Source of the DNA: Dyadobacter sp. CY261
GTDB taxonomy: Bacteria > Bacteroidota > Bacteroidia > Cytophagales > Spirosomataceae
DNA length: 64,000 nucleotides
Direction of reading: 5' to 3'
Assembly: GCF_021440085.1 (NCBI RefSeq)
Contig: NZ_JAKCPW010000003.1
Span: forward strand, 124,001-188,000
Shown piece after piece: positions 43,305 to 52,396 of the stretch. The translations under genes were made by a program, and so were the position numbers. The notes beneath the pieces are model-generated. The model worked only from the letters and a program-made list of their open reading frames with translations. It was not told the origin of the DNA and searched no databases. Each line of letters opens with the position of its first letter. Position 1 is the stretch's first letter.

Positions 43305-43982
43305 TTGATGAATACCATACTCGATCTGCACGACGTCAGTAAAATATATAAAAGCGGTGACCGCACCCTCAAAGTCCTCGACAATATCACTTTTTCCATC
43401 GAAACAGGCTCTTCCGTCTCAATTGTAGGCCCTTCGGGAAGCGGCAAAACGACAGTCCTTGGCCTCTGTGCCGGCCTCGACCGCTCTACATCGGGCACTG
43501 TGGAATTGCACGGAACGCGCCTTAATGGCCTTAATGAAGACCAGCTCGCAGCAGTTCGTAACCAATACGTAGGCTTTATTTTCCAAAACTTCCAGTTGCT
43601 GCCCACGCTCACCGCCTTGGAAAATGTAATGGTGCCTATGGAATTGCGCGGTGAGAAGAATGTGAAGCCACGTGCCCTCGACCTGCTCGACAAGGTGGGC
43701 CTGGCCGAAAGGAGCCATCACTATCCAACGCAGCTCAGCGGTGGAGAGCAGCAGCGTGTGTCGCTCGCCCGCGCGTTTTCCAACCAGCCGCAAATCCTTT
43801 TTGCGGACGAACCCACGGGAAACCTCGACGCCGAAACGAGCGAAAAAGTCGTAAAACTGCTGTTCGACCTCAACCGCGAGGCCGGTACCACGCTGGTAGT
43901 TGTGACACACGACCTCGAACTCGCTGCCAAAACCCAGCGTATTATCCGCATCAAAGGCGGCAAAATTGTGGAAGCAAGCTAA
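43305..43982 (+). CDS. ybbA: ABC transporter ATP-binding protein, YbbA/LolD type
   Basis: The 225-residue ATPase has Walker A VGPSGSGKTTVLGLCAG at about residues 39-55, signature LSGGEQQRVSLARAF, Walker B ILFADEPTGNLD, and His switch VVVTHDLEL. It belongs to the MacB/LolD/YbbA branch, which serves mechanotransmission-type permeases. It pairs with the large permease that follows 13 bases later, and with the divergent tesA gene, as in E. coli. The transported or handled substrate of YbbAP is a matter of current work and not visible here. Confidence 0.9.
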   Translation: MMNTILDLHDVSKIYKSGDRTLKVLDNITFSIETGSSVSIVGPSGSGKTTVLGLCAGLDRSTSGTVELHGTRLNGLNEDQLAAVRNQYVGFIFQNFQLLPTLTALENVMVPMELRGEKNVKPRALDLLDKVGLAERSHHYPTQLSGGEQQRVSLARAFSNQPQILFADEPTGNLDAETSEKVVKLLFDLNREAGTTLVVVTHDLELAAKTQRIIRIKGGKIVEAS

Positions 43983-43995
43983 CTGTGATTTCCTG

Positions 43996-46539
43996 ATGAA
44001 CCCCGATACATTCAACTTTCCCTGGTTATTACGAATGGCCTGGCGCGACAGCCGTAAAAATCGCGCACGCCTGGCATTGTTTATATCCTCCATCATTCTT
44101 GGCATCGCGGCGCTTGTGGCGATTTATTCATTAGGCGACAATCTGCGCGATAACATCGACAGCCAGGCCGCGACACTCCTTGGAGCCGATCTGTCCATTT
44201 ACAGTGGAAAAAAGATTGAGGGGAAAGCGATGGCATTCGTTGATTCGCTTGGCAAGGTACGCTCCGAAGAACGCGCATTTGCTTCGATGGTTTATTTCAA
44301 AAAAGGCGGTGGGAACAGATTGGCGCAGGTAAAGGCACTGCAGGGCGATTTTCCTTACTACGGCAAACTGGAAACCATTCCGGTTTCCGCTGAAAAGTCT
44401 TTCCGGGATCGCCAGGAAGCATTAGTGGATCAGACTTTAATGTTACAATACCGCGCACAGGTAGGCGATTCGATTAAAATCGGGGAAGTGACTTTTGCGA
44501 TTGCGGGTGTTCTGGAAAAAGCGCCGGGCGCGACGGGCATTACCGCTTCGGTAGCGCCTGTGGTATATATTCCCATGCGTTTTCTGGACCAAACAGGCCT
44601 GATGCAAAAGGGCAGCCGAGTCGGTTACCGGTACTATTTCAAATATCCGGTTAAAACGGATGTCGAAAAATTCGTGAAAGCACGGCAACCGCAATTCGAG
44701 CGTTATGACCTGGACCACAACACCGTACAAAGCCAAAAGGAAGACACCGGCCGTTCTTTCCGCGACCTTACACGCTTCCTTTCCCTGGTCGGTTTTGTAG
44801 CGCTGCTGCTGGGATGCATTGGGGTTGCGAGCGCAATACATATATATGTGCGCGAAAAGTTGAACTCCATTGCTATTCTGCGTTGTCTGGGTGTAAGAGG
44901 ATCCCAGGCATTCCTGATTTATCTGATCCAGATCGCCGGAATCGGGCTGATTGGAACGATCCTCGGTACCATTTTGGGGACGGTCATTCAGCAATTTTTA
45001 CCGGTGGTGCTGAAAGACCTGCTGCCATTTGACCTTAATACCGACATTTCCTGGCCAGCCGTCGCACAAGGGCTTGTGATTGGCGTACTTATTTCCATTT
45101 TATTTGCATTACCCCCGCTGGTATCGATCCGTAAAGTATCGCCTCTAAACGTGCTGCGATCGTCCTCCGATGCCGCCCATCCCGAACGTGATGCCGTAAG
45201 CTGGGCATTGTACGGCCTGATCATTCTTTTCATTTTCGGGTTTTCGTTCCTGCAAATGCAAACCTGGTTGCAGGCGCTGGTCTTTACAGCGAGTATCCTG
45301 GCTTCGTTCCTGATCCTTTTTGGCATTGCCAGCCTGCTCATGTGGCTCGTGCGCAAGTTCTTCCCGACGTCCTGGAGTTACCTCTGGCGACAGGGCCTGG
45401 CCAATTTGTACCGGCCCAATAACCAAACTACCATCCTAATCGTGTCGGTAGGACTCGGCACCTCGCTCATCTGCACGCTCTTTTTTATCCAATCTATTCT
45501 ACTTACGCGCGTCAAGCTTTCCAGTAGCGGCAACCAGCCCAATATGGTGCTTTTCGATATCCAGAGCAACCAGAAAGAAGGCGTATTAGCCATTGCCAAG
45601 GCACAAAAAGTGCCCATTAACCAGAGCGTACCTATCGTAAACATGCGCTTGGAAGAGATTAATGGCAAAACCGCCGCCGATTTCGAAGGCGACACCACCG
45701 CCGAGCAATCGCGCCGCATTTTCGGGCGGGAATACCGGGTAACTTTCCGCGACTCGACGACTTCCTCCGAAAAGATCACCAAAGGAAAATGGCAGGGTAA
45801 ATACGACAGATCCGCGACAATTATCCCTATTTCCGTTGAACAAGGTTTTGCGGAAAGAAGTCGGCTCGAGCTGGGTGATACACTGGTTTTTAATGTACAG
45901 GGCACCATTATGCCGACAACCATTGCGAGCTTCCGGGAAGTGAACTGGAGTGAGGTGCGTACCAACTTCCTCGTCGTTTTTCCAACAGGCGTTTTGGAAG
46001 AGGCTCCGCAATTCCACGCTATGCTCACGCATGTGCCTAATCCGGAAGTATCGGCCAGTTTCCAGCAGGCATTGGTCAGGCAATACCCCAACATTTCCAT
46101 CATCGACCTCGCACTGGTACTTCGGGTTTTGGATGAAATTTTTGATAAAATCGGCTTTGTGATCCGTTTTATGGCCGGTTTCAGCATTCTGACCGGGCTG
46201 ATCGTACTCGTTGCCTCTGTCATGATCAGCAAATATCAGCGAATCCAGGAAAGCGTTCTGCTCAGGACATTGGGCGCAAGTCGCAAACAGATATTTGTCA
46301 TCACCTCCCTGGAATACTTCTTTCTCGGCTCGATGGCCGCATTCACCGGCATTCTCATTGCTGTAATCGGAAGCTTTTGCCTCGCCAAATTTAGCTTCGA
46401 ATCGGAGTTCAATCCCGAGCTCGGGCCGATTGTATTGATCTTCCTCTTCGTCTCATTGCTAACTGTTATTATCGGTTTGCTCAACAGCCGCGGCATCTTG
46501 TCCCGCCCCCCGCTGGAAGTGTTGCGGCAGGATGTTTAA
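43996..46539 (+). CDS. ybbP: ABC transporter permease, YbbP type
   Basis: The 847-residue permease has the YbbP layout: N-terminal helix with NRARLALFISSIILGIAALV, a first large periplasmic domain (about 60-260), three FtsX helices (about 265-380), a middle group of helices, a second periplasmic domain (about 520-720) and a final FtsX-type helix set ending RPPLEVLRQDV. The start was set at ATG 43996, thirteen bases after the ybbA stop codon; an upstream start would overlap ybbA without need. Probably works with YbbA in lipid or hydrophobic-compound handling (inference). Confidence 0.9.
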   Translation: MNPDTFNFPWLLRMAWRDSRKNRARLALFISSIILGIAALVAIYSLGDNLRDNIDSQAATLLGADLSIYSGKKIEGKAMAFVDSLGKVRSEERAFASMVYFKKGGGNRLAQVKALQGDFPYYGKLETIPVSAEKSFRDRQEALVDQTLMLQYRAQVGDSIKIGEVTFAIAGVLEKAPGATGITASVAPVVYIPMRFLDQTGLMQKGSRVGYRYYFKYPVKTDVEKFVKARQPQFERYDLDHNTVQSQKEDTGRSFRDLTRFLSLVGFVALLLGCIGVASAIHIYVREKLNSIAILRCLGVRGSQAFLIYLIQIAGIGLIGTILGTILGTVIQQFLPVVLKDLLPFDLNTDISWPAVAQGLVIGVLISILFALPPLVSIRKVSPLNVLRSSSDAAHPERDAVSWALYGLIILFIFGFSFLQMQTWLQALVFTASILASFLILFGIASLLMWLVRKFFPTSWSYLWRQGLANLYRPNNQTTILIVSVGLGTSLICTLFFIQSILLTRVKLSSSGNQPNMVLFDIQSNQKEGVLAIAKAQKVPINQSVPIVNMRLEEINGKTAADFEGDTTAEQSRRIFGREYRVTFRDSTTSSEKITKGKWQGKYDRSATIIPISVEQGFAERSRLELGDTLVFNVQGTIMPTTIASFREVNWSEVRTNFLVVFPTGVLEEAPQFHAMLTHVPNPEVSASFQQALVRQYPNISIIDLALVLRVLDEIFDKIGFVIRFMAGFSILTGLIVLVASVMISKYQRIQESVLLRTLGASRKQIFVITSLEYFFLGSMAAFTGILIAVIGSFCLAKFSFESEFNPELGPIVLIFLFVSLLTVIIGLLNSRGILSRPPLEVLRQDV

Positions 46540-46555
46540 AATTTTATTTTAGGTC

Positions 46556-46716
46556 ATGGATATGAAAATATTGGAAGAGCTCCAGGAATGGGGAGCACAG
46601 GTTGCCAGGCTTGTTGAGCTGGTAGCAATGACGAACACGACTCTACAACTACATATGAAAGATTACTCGCCGAACACCAGCGGGAATTGGACGAGTTGTT
46701 AAAACTCGTGGCCTGA
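46556..46716 (+). pseudogene. Small helical ORF apparently broken by a frameshift
   Basis: The frame from ATG 46556 encodes MDMKILEELQEWGAQVARLV and so on, a plausible amphipathic helix, but after about 26 codons loses sense and stops at 46700-46702. From 46633 another frame continues with EHDSTTTYERLLAEHQRELD and ends at TGA 46714-46716. A single-base change near 46631-46633 would join the two into one protein of about 53 residues made of two helices. It starts 16 bases after ybbP. It may be a damaged small gene or reflect a sequence error. Confidence 0.4.
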
Positions 46717-47205
46717 ATCTGAGAGTCCTACCGATAGATACCGTAGCCTAACCGCCTGGAAATAGCTATTATTCCTTCCTCCATCGCCCTTCCTCCTTCC
46801 TCCCCCTACTCCATTCCCCCCCTCCCGCGTCTCATCCCCTTCCCCTGATTTAACAATTCCTTAAACCAAATTCCTTCACTTATTCGTCCTTCGACTGCCA
46901 TTTTTGGACTGGAATGCTGCTTTAATGCAACTTTCTTAGCCCTTATGAGACTTTTGGATGATTTAGAGTTACTATTCCTACACCACATTCCGCAATATCA
47001 ATTTCATCCTATTTAATCTTTATATTTTTTCAAACGTTTGCACATAATTTCAAACGTTTGCATAAACTATACAGTTAGTTCTATTTATTGTTTCAAAAAT
47101 ACAATTTGTAATCTTGTAACTCCATACCTCTAATTCCTCTATTATGGCTATAATTCACCTCACGTTCCCATTTCAATTCATTCTAAAATCCAATAATCCA
47201 CGACT
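46717..47205. other. Intergenic leader region before susC
   Basis: No gene is visible in this 489-base stretch. It begins with plain sequence, then a pyrimidine-rich tract (46774-46845) in which CTTCCTC recurs in 7-base phase at 46775, 46789 and 46796. It ends with the two LacI-type operators and a TACAATTTG promoter-like element at 47100-47108, which would put the susC transcript start near 47115 with a leader of about 90 bases. Confidence 0.5.
47031..47060 (+). promoter_or_regulatory. Tandem LacI-type operators before susC
   Basis: The palindrome CAAACGTTTG occurs at 47031-47040 and 47051-47060, twenty bases apart (two helix turns), each in the context TTTCAAACGTTTGCA. The same 15 bases occur once more between lacI and iolB. 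LacI-family proteins bind palindromes of this kind with central CG. The lacI gene at 52397 is the obvious candidate regulator. Confidence 0.75.
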
Positions 47206-50200
47206 ATGAGAAAATCTTCGACTCTATCAGTCAGGACCGGGATAATCCGAAACTGCCTAATGCAGGTGACGGCCGTGTGCGGCCTCCATGCAATAGCTGC
47301 AGCCAAGATCCCCCTATCCGAAGGCCAGCCAAGAAAACATGTTGAAACCAGCATGATCCAATCGCAGGAAGTAACGCTCACCGGTAAAGTGACCACCGAA
47401 GGCTCTTCCGAAGGACTGCCCGGCGTCACCGTCGTGATCTCCGACGCCAGTGGGAACAACAAGCAAGGCGCAACGACCAATGAATCGGGAACATTCAGTT
47501 TTCCCAACCTGCAAACTGGCATGCGCTATAACCTTGAGTTCAGCTATATCGGTTTTGAAAAACAGTCTCTCAATGATTTTCTTTTAACTGAGTCCAATAC
47601 GAATTCTATCGAGATCAGGCTTAAAGAATCGGCTTCCAACCTGAGCGAGGTGGTGGTGGTAGGTTACGGCAGCACAACCAAAAAGGATATTACAGGTTCG
47701 GTGAAGTCATTGAAAAGCTCGGATTTCAACGCCGGGATCATCAACTCGCCGGAGCAGCTTCTGCAGGGAAGGGTATCCGGCGTGAACATCACCTCGGCGA
47801 CGGGAGAACCTGGCGGCAGATCGAATATTACCGTTCGCGGTCCTGGTGGGGTGCGTACCGGTAGTACGCCATTGTTTGTCGTGGACGGTATGGCGCTCGA
47901 CAACAGTGGAACCGGAGGCGACGCCAATCCGCTCAACTTCCTGAACCCTCAGGATATCGAGTCGATCGACGTGCTGAAAGACGCCTCTGCCACAGCAATT
48001 TACGGAGCACGTGGTGCAAATGGGGTCATTCTCATTACTACCAAAAAAGGAAAATCCGGCCAGGCCGTTGTTACTTACTCCGGAAGCCTGGGCCTTTCTA
48101 CGATGGCCCGCCCAATAGATGTCCTCTCAGGCCCCGAATTTCTGACCGAGGCCACGAAACTCGGCGCTGCGGTAGTGGACGGCAAAGCGGACACCGACTG
48201 GCAAAAGGAAATTTCCCGGACCGCCACTACCCACAACCACAATTTATCGATTGGCGGGGGTAGCGATAAAATGAACTATTACGCATCATTCGGCGCGCAG
48301 AAACAGCAGGGCATACTCAAAGGAAGCCAGCAGGACCGTTATACCGGCCGGGTAAACCTTTCTCAGAAATTATTTCAGGACCGTGTGACGCTTGACGTGA
48401 ACCTGAATGCAACCAACACCAAAAACCAGCGCCCGAATGTCCAGGGCATGATTGGTAGCGCCCTTACCATCAACCCTAGCTATGCACCATATGATGCCGA
48501 CGGGCAGTTGGTCCAATACCAGGATTTTACCAACCCGCTGTTCATATTGCATCAGTATAAGGAACTCCTGACGACCAACCGCGTGCTCGCCAGCATATCG
48601 CCATCCGTGAAGATCATCGACGGGCTGGTTTACAAGCTGAACTTTGGCATCGATAATTCGACGGCTACCCAGGATAAGCAGACCCTGCCGAGTACTGTTC
48701 CAGCAGAAGTAGGGCGTCTGGAAAACTATGGTCTGCGCAATACCAACAAGCTGATCGAAAACTACCTGACTTATACACTGAACAATAAAATACACAGTTT
48801 CAGCGCATTGCTCGGACATTCATACCAGCACATTTTCATCCAGAGCAGAAATTTCAGCATCAACAAGTTCCCGATCTCCGACATCGAGCCGATTTACAAT
48901 CCCGGCCTCGGACAGGATCTTTCGCTCGTGTTGAACCAGCCAGGCGGCTTTGCGACGATCAACGAGCTCCAATCGTTCTTCGGCCGTGTGAATTATGGTT
49001 TCAGAGACAAATACCTCGTTACAGCTACCTTACGTGTGGATGGTTCTTCCAAATTTGGTTCTAACAATAAGTACGGTTCCTTCCCTTCATTTTCATTGGG
49101 TTGGCGGATTTCGGAAGAGCCTTTCATGAAATCATCGCCATTCTCCGAGCTGAAACTGCGTGCCGGATGGGGCTCAACTGGAAACCAGGAAATTCCTTCC
49201 AAAATCACCCAGGCAAGGTTTACATCAGTGGTTTCGGGAACGACCAGTTATCCGCTAGACGGCGGAACTACCTATCCCGGTGGGACCACCTACACGCGTC
49301 TGGCCAACCCGAACATTCAGTGGGAAGTGTCAAAACAGACTGACGTAGGACTCGATTTCGGATTATTCAAAGGTGCGCTGAGCGGGGAGATCGACTATTT
49401 CAGAAAGACCTCTGAAAAAATGCTCCTTGAAGTAATTCCTGCCGATCCGGTTCAACCGGCAGGAACATTCTGGACCAATGTACCTGACATGCAAATCATC
49501 AATCAGGGTGTCGAACTTGATCTGAGCTATCGTAATTCGTTGGAGAACGGCCTAAGATATTCGGTTGGCGGAAACATTACTTTTATCAAAAACCGTGTTG
49601 AGAACTCTCCTTATACGGTCATCCCATCGGGCTCTGCGCAAGGTTCAGGCCTTACGTCAGCGACCATCAACGGTTACATCAATGGCGAAGCGATCGGTAC
49701 ATTCTATCTGAAAGATTTCATCGGGTTTGACGAAAATGGCATCAGCAAGTTCCGCGATGTGGACGGTAACGGCATTGTGAACGACGCCGACCGCGTAGTA
49801 GCCGGCACTGCCCTGCCTACCCGCATGTACAACTTCAACGGAAATATCAGCTTCAAAGGCTTCGACCTATCGGCGAACTTCAATGGTGTTGCGGGAAACA
49901 AGGTGTATGACAACACAGCCAACTCGAATTTCTACAAACTGAAACTATCGAAAGGCGTAAACGTAACACCGGAAGCCATTTCTGAGCCAAGCGAATCGGT
50001 TAACAACGCGGCGCTGGTTTCGACAAGGTATCTCAAAAGCGGCGCATACCTGAGGCTCAACAACCTTGTGCTGGGCTACAACCTCAACACGGCGAAACTG
50101 GGCATTAACAAATGGGTACAGACAGCCCGCATTTCGGTAACGGGCCAAAACCTGGCGCTCTGGACCAAATACAACGGTTATGATCCTGAGGTTAACAACG

Positions 50201-50295
50201 ACCGTTCGATCGGCGGCATTACTTCATATGGTATCGACTATCTGAGCTATCCGAAAGCGAAAACCGTCCTTTTCTCGATTAATCTTGGTTTTTAA
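47206..50295 (+). CDS. SusC/RagA-family TonB-dependent transporter
   Basis: The 1029-residue outer-membrane transporter has a signal-like start, a carboxypeptidase-regulatory-like domain (about residues 55-140, VTLTGKVTTEGSSEGLPGVT), a SusC-type signature LSEVVVVGYGSTTKKDITG at about 147-165, the plug (GRVSGVNITSATGEPGG, IESIDVLKDASATAIYGARG) and the barrel. It imports ligands bound by its SusD partner, which follows after 10 bases. The operators upstream and the inositol operon downstream suggest an inositol-containing ligand. No FecR-type sensor domain is present. Confidence 0.92.
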   Translation: MRKSSTLSVRTGIIRNCLMQVTAVCGLHAIAAAKIPLSEGQPRKHVETSMIQSQEVTLTGKVTTEGSSEGLPGVTVVISDASGNNKQGATTNESGTFSFPNLQTGMRYNLEFSYIGFEKQSLNDFLLTESNTNSIEIRLKESASNLSEVVVVGYGSTTKKDITGSVKSLKSSDFNAGIINSPEQLLQGRVSGVNITSATGEPGGRSNITVRGPGGVRTGSTPLFVVDGMALDNSGTGGDANPLNFLNPQDIESIDVLKDASATAIYGARGANGVILITTKKGKSGQAVVTYSGSLGLSTMARPIDVLSGPEFLTEATKLGAAVVDGKADTDWQKEISRTATTHNHNLSIGGGSDKMNYYASFGAQKQQGILKGSQQDRYTGRVNLSQKLFQDRVTLDVNLNATNTKNQRPNVQGMIGSALTINPSYAPYDADGQLVQYQDFTNPLFILHQYKELLTTNRVLASISPSVKIIDGLVYKLNFGIDNSTATQDKQTLPSTVPAEVGRLENYGLRNTNKLIENYLTYTLNNKIHSFSALLGHSYQHIFIQSRNFSINKFPISDIEPIYNPGLGQDLSLVLNQPGGFATINELQSFFGRVNYGFRDKYLVTATLRVDGSSKFGSNNKYGSFPSFSLGWRISEEPFMKSSPFSELKLRAGWGSTGNQEIPSKITQARFTSVVSGTTSYPLDGGTTYPGGTTYTRLANPNIQWEVSKQTDVGLDFGLFKGALSGEIDYFRKTSEKMLLEVIPADPVQPAGTFWTNVPDMQIINQGVELDLSYRNSLENGLRYSVGGNITFIKNRVENSPYTVIPSGSAQGSGLTSATINGYINGEAIGTFYLKDFIGFDENGISKFRDVDGNGIVNDADRVVAGTALPTRMYNFNGNISFKGFDLSANFNGVAGNKVYDNTANSNFYKLKLSKGVNVTPEAISEPSESVNNAALVSTRYLKSGAYLRLNNLVLGYNLNTAKLGINKWVQTARISVTGQNLALWTKYNGYDPEVNNDRSIGGITSYGIDYLSYPKAKTVLFSINLGF

Positions 50296-50305
50296 TAATT
50301 GACCC

Positions 50306-52000
50306 ATGAAGAAGAAACTATCAACCATATTTGCGGTGGCCGGCCTGCTGATGCTCAGCAATGCCTGTACCGACCTGAAAGAACAAGTCCTCGACGAAAC
50401 ACTGACGGTGAAACTGTCGGAAGAAGAAACCGTAAACGGCTTGCTCGCGCCAACTTATGCGCTGTTGCCTAACCTTTTCCAGCATACCACCTATTTTGCA
50501 TTGCAGGAAATATCCACCGACGAGGCGATCCTGCCCTATCGCGGCGGCACCGACTGGGGTGATAACGGTATTTACCTCGCATTGCATGCGCACAATACCA
50601 CCAGCACTGATCCGAACGTGAATAACACCTGGAACCAACTGGTACAATCCATTTCAAGGTGTATTACAGCAATCGAAGGCCTTAAATCCGCCACATCGCC
50701 TAACACGGCACTTTACACTGCGGAAGCCCGGGGCATGCGCGCTTATTACAACATGGTGATGCTGGATTTGTTCGGCATTGCATTTGTCAAGGAAGATCCG
50801 GGTACAACGTCGAAGATCATCCGCGGCGATGAAGCCGTCAAATACATTGAAAGTGAATTTCTTGCGGTCGAGCCTGTTTTGCGGCCCAAATCGGTTGTAG
50901 GACCAGGCCGCCTCAACCAGGCCGCCGTTTGGAGCCTTCTGGCGCGTTTGTATCTCAACTCAGCGGTGTATCGCAATATCTACGGCGCGACATTCGATTT
51001 CAAGCCCGAGGATATGGACAAGGTAATCCAGTATTCCGACAAGGTAATCAACTCGGGCCAAGCGAAGCTCTCGGCCGACTACTTCGCCATCTTTGGAAAC
51101 GAGAACCACACAAATGACGAGATTATTTTTGCTGTCGATCAGCGCGCCGAACTGAATGGCCATAACCGTATGGCGTACTTTTCGATCTCGGGCGACCAGT
51201 TCCCGTTAGCGGAGTTCCCGACCGCAAATGGTACCGATGGTCCTGGTATTACTTCGGATTTTTATCAGACCTGGGTACAAGCCTATGGTGCCGTGGACCC
51301 GTCGCGCGACCCCCGGTTTTATCAGCAGAATATGTCGGTCTACACCAATGCTGCGGATACCTGCGTGGCCGATGCCGATTACAAGATCAACCGCGGTATT
51401 CTCAGAGGCCAGCAATATGGTGCACTGCGTGTGAACGGCGCATTCCTCAGATGCCCTGACGGCAAGCTGAAAGTAGGAAAATTGACCTACGTTACCCGCA
51501 ACCGGGCCGACTTGCCGGTAAGCTTCTCCGAACTGATCGACTTTACAACCACGGGCAGCAATTACAACACTGGCTACCGCGTGGAGAAATACGAATTCAG
51601 CAGCAAATCGAACACCGGCCGTAACCGTGGCGAAGCGGATATCGTGATCGCCCGCCTGGCGGACATTTACCTCATGCGTGCGGAAGCGAAACTGCGTAAA
51701 AGCAACGATGCTGCCGGTGCCCTTGCCGATGTGAACCTCGTGCGCGCATCACGTACAAAGACGATCGCCCCACCTGCATTGACCAGCATGACCCTTGACC
51801 TGCTTTTCCGTGAACGAGGCTTCGAATTCTACTGGGAAATGCTCCGTCGTTCCGATATGATCCGTTTCGGCAAATACGAAGGCAAATGGACTGAAAAAAC
51901 CAACGCCGATGTAAAGAAGCGAATCTTCCCGATCCCACAGACAGCCATCGATGGCGCGTCTAACCTACCAGGGTATTTGGTGCAGAATGACAGTTATTGA
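50306..52000 (+). CDS. SusD/RagB-family nutrient-binding lipoprotein
   Basis: The 564-residue lipoprotein has a lipobox (LLMLSNACTDLK, acylated Cys about residue 21) and the TPR-rich SusD fold: GLLAPTYALLPNLFQ, AEARGMRAYYNMVMLDLFG at about residues 138-156, a middle QAAVWSLLARLYLNSAVY and the C-terminal DIYLMRAEAKLRKSNDAAGA and FRERGFEFYWEMLRRSDMIR. It caps the SusC transporter at the cell surface and selects the ligand. A terminator follows, so susCD form their own transcript. Confidence 0.92.
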   Translation: MKKKLSTIFAVAGLLMLSNACTDLKEQVLDETLTVKLSEEETVNGLLAPTYALLPNLFQHTTYFALQEISTDEAILPYRGGTDWGDNGIYLALHAHNTTSTDPNVNNTWNQLVQSISRCITAIEGLKSATSPNTALYTAEARGMRAYYNMVMLDLFGIAFVKEDPGTTSKIIRGDEAVKYIESEFLAVEPVLRPKSVVGPGRLNQAAVWSLLARLYLNSAVYRNIYGATFDFKPEDMDKVIQYSDKVINSGQAKLSADYFAIFGNENHTNDEIIFAVDQRAELNGHNRMAYFSISGDQFPLAEFPTANGTDGPGITSDFYQTWVQAYGAVDPSRDPRFYQQNMSVYTNAADTCVADADYKINRGILRGQQYGALRVNGAFLRCPDGKLKVGKLTYVTRNRADLPVSFSELIDFTTTGSNYNTGYRVEKYEFSSKSNTGRNRGEADIVIARLADIYLMRAEAKLRKSNDAAGALADVNLVRASRTKTIAPPALTSMTLDLLFRERGFEFYWEMLRRSDMIRFGKYEGKWTEKTNADVKKRIFPIPQTAIDGASNLPGYLVQNDSY

Positions 52001-52017
52001 TGCATTTGAACAAAAAC

Positions 52018-52053
52018 AAAAAGCCGGTGGGATCGCTCCTACCGGCTTCTTGT
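52018..52053. terminator. Bidirectional terminator between susD and lacI
   Basis: GCCGGTGGGA and TCCTACCGGC pair around TCGC. On the plus strand the stem is followed by TTCTTG, on the minus strand by TTTTTGTTTTTG, so it is stronger in the lacI direction. It can serve both converging transcripts. Confidence 0.8.
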
Positions 52054-52108
52054 TGGCTATTTGAAACAGCCGGTAGTTGTTTTTAGGCCTCATCGGCTTT
52101 TTTGAATG

Positions 52109-52345
52109 TTAGGTCCCCCTTTGGTTCTTCCGGCTGCGGTAATTGCGTGTCGGTTGCATGCTGTGGCCCATTTTCAGGTTCACTTTCTCCACCTGGTCCA
52201 CCGGCACATGATTCTGCTTGGTTGTGTAAATGTCATTGAGCTCCCACACCTTTTCGCCAGGAAGAAATTCTGACTTGAAAGAAATGTCGGCCAGGTTGAG
52301 CCTCGATGCAGCCACTCCATCCCGCCAAACGACCAGGCTGTGCAC
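52109..52345 (-). CDS. Unidentified ORF downstream of and in frame with lacI
   Basis: After the TAA of lacI the same frame stays open for 95 codons down to 52109; a GTG at 52345 could start a 78-residue protein (HSLVVWRDGVAASRLNLADI ... VEKVNLKMGHSMQ). No domain or signal is recognised, and the end is rich in Arg, Asn and Lys. LacI itself is full length without it. It may be a small gene in the lacI transcript, which ends at the terminator 56 bases farther, or chance open frame. Confidence 0.35.
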   Translation of the reverse strand: MHSLVVWRDGVAASRLNLADISFKSEFLPGEKVWELNDIYTTKQNHVPVDQVEKVNLKMGHSMQPTRNYRSRKNQRGT

Positions 52346-52396
52346 ACTCAGATGTTCGTAGGAAGGGTCGAAAAAATCGAGGCTGGGCCGCGCTGC

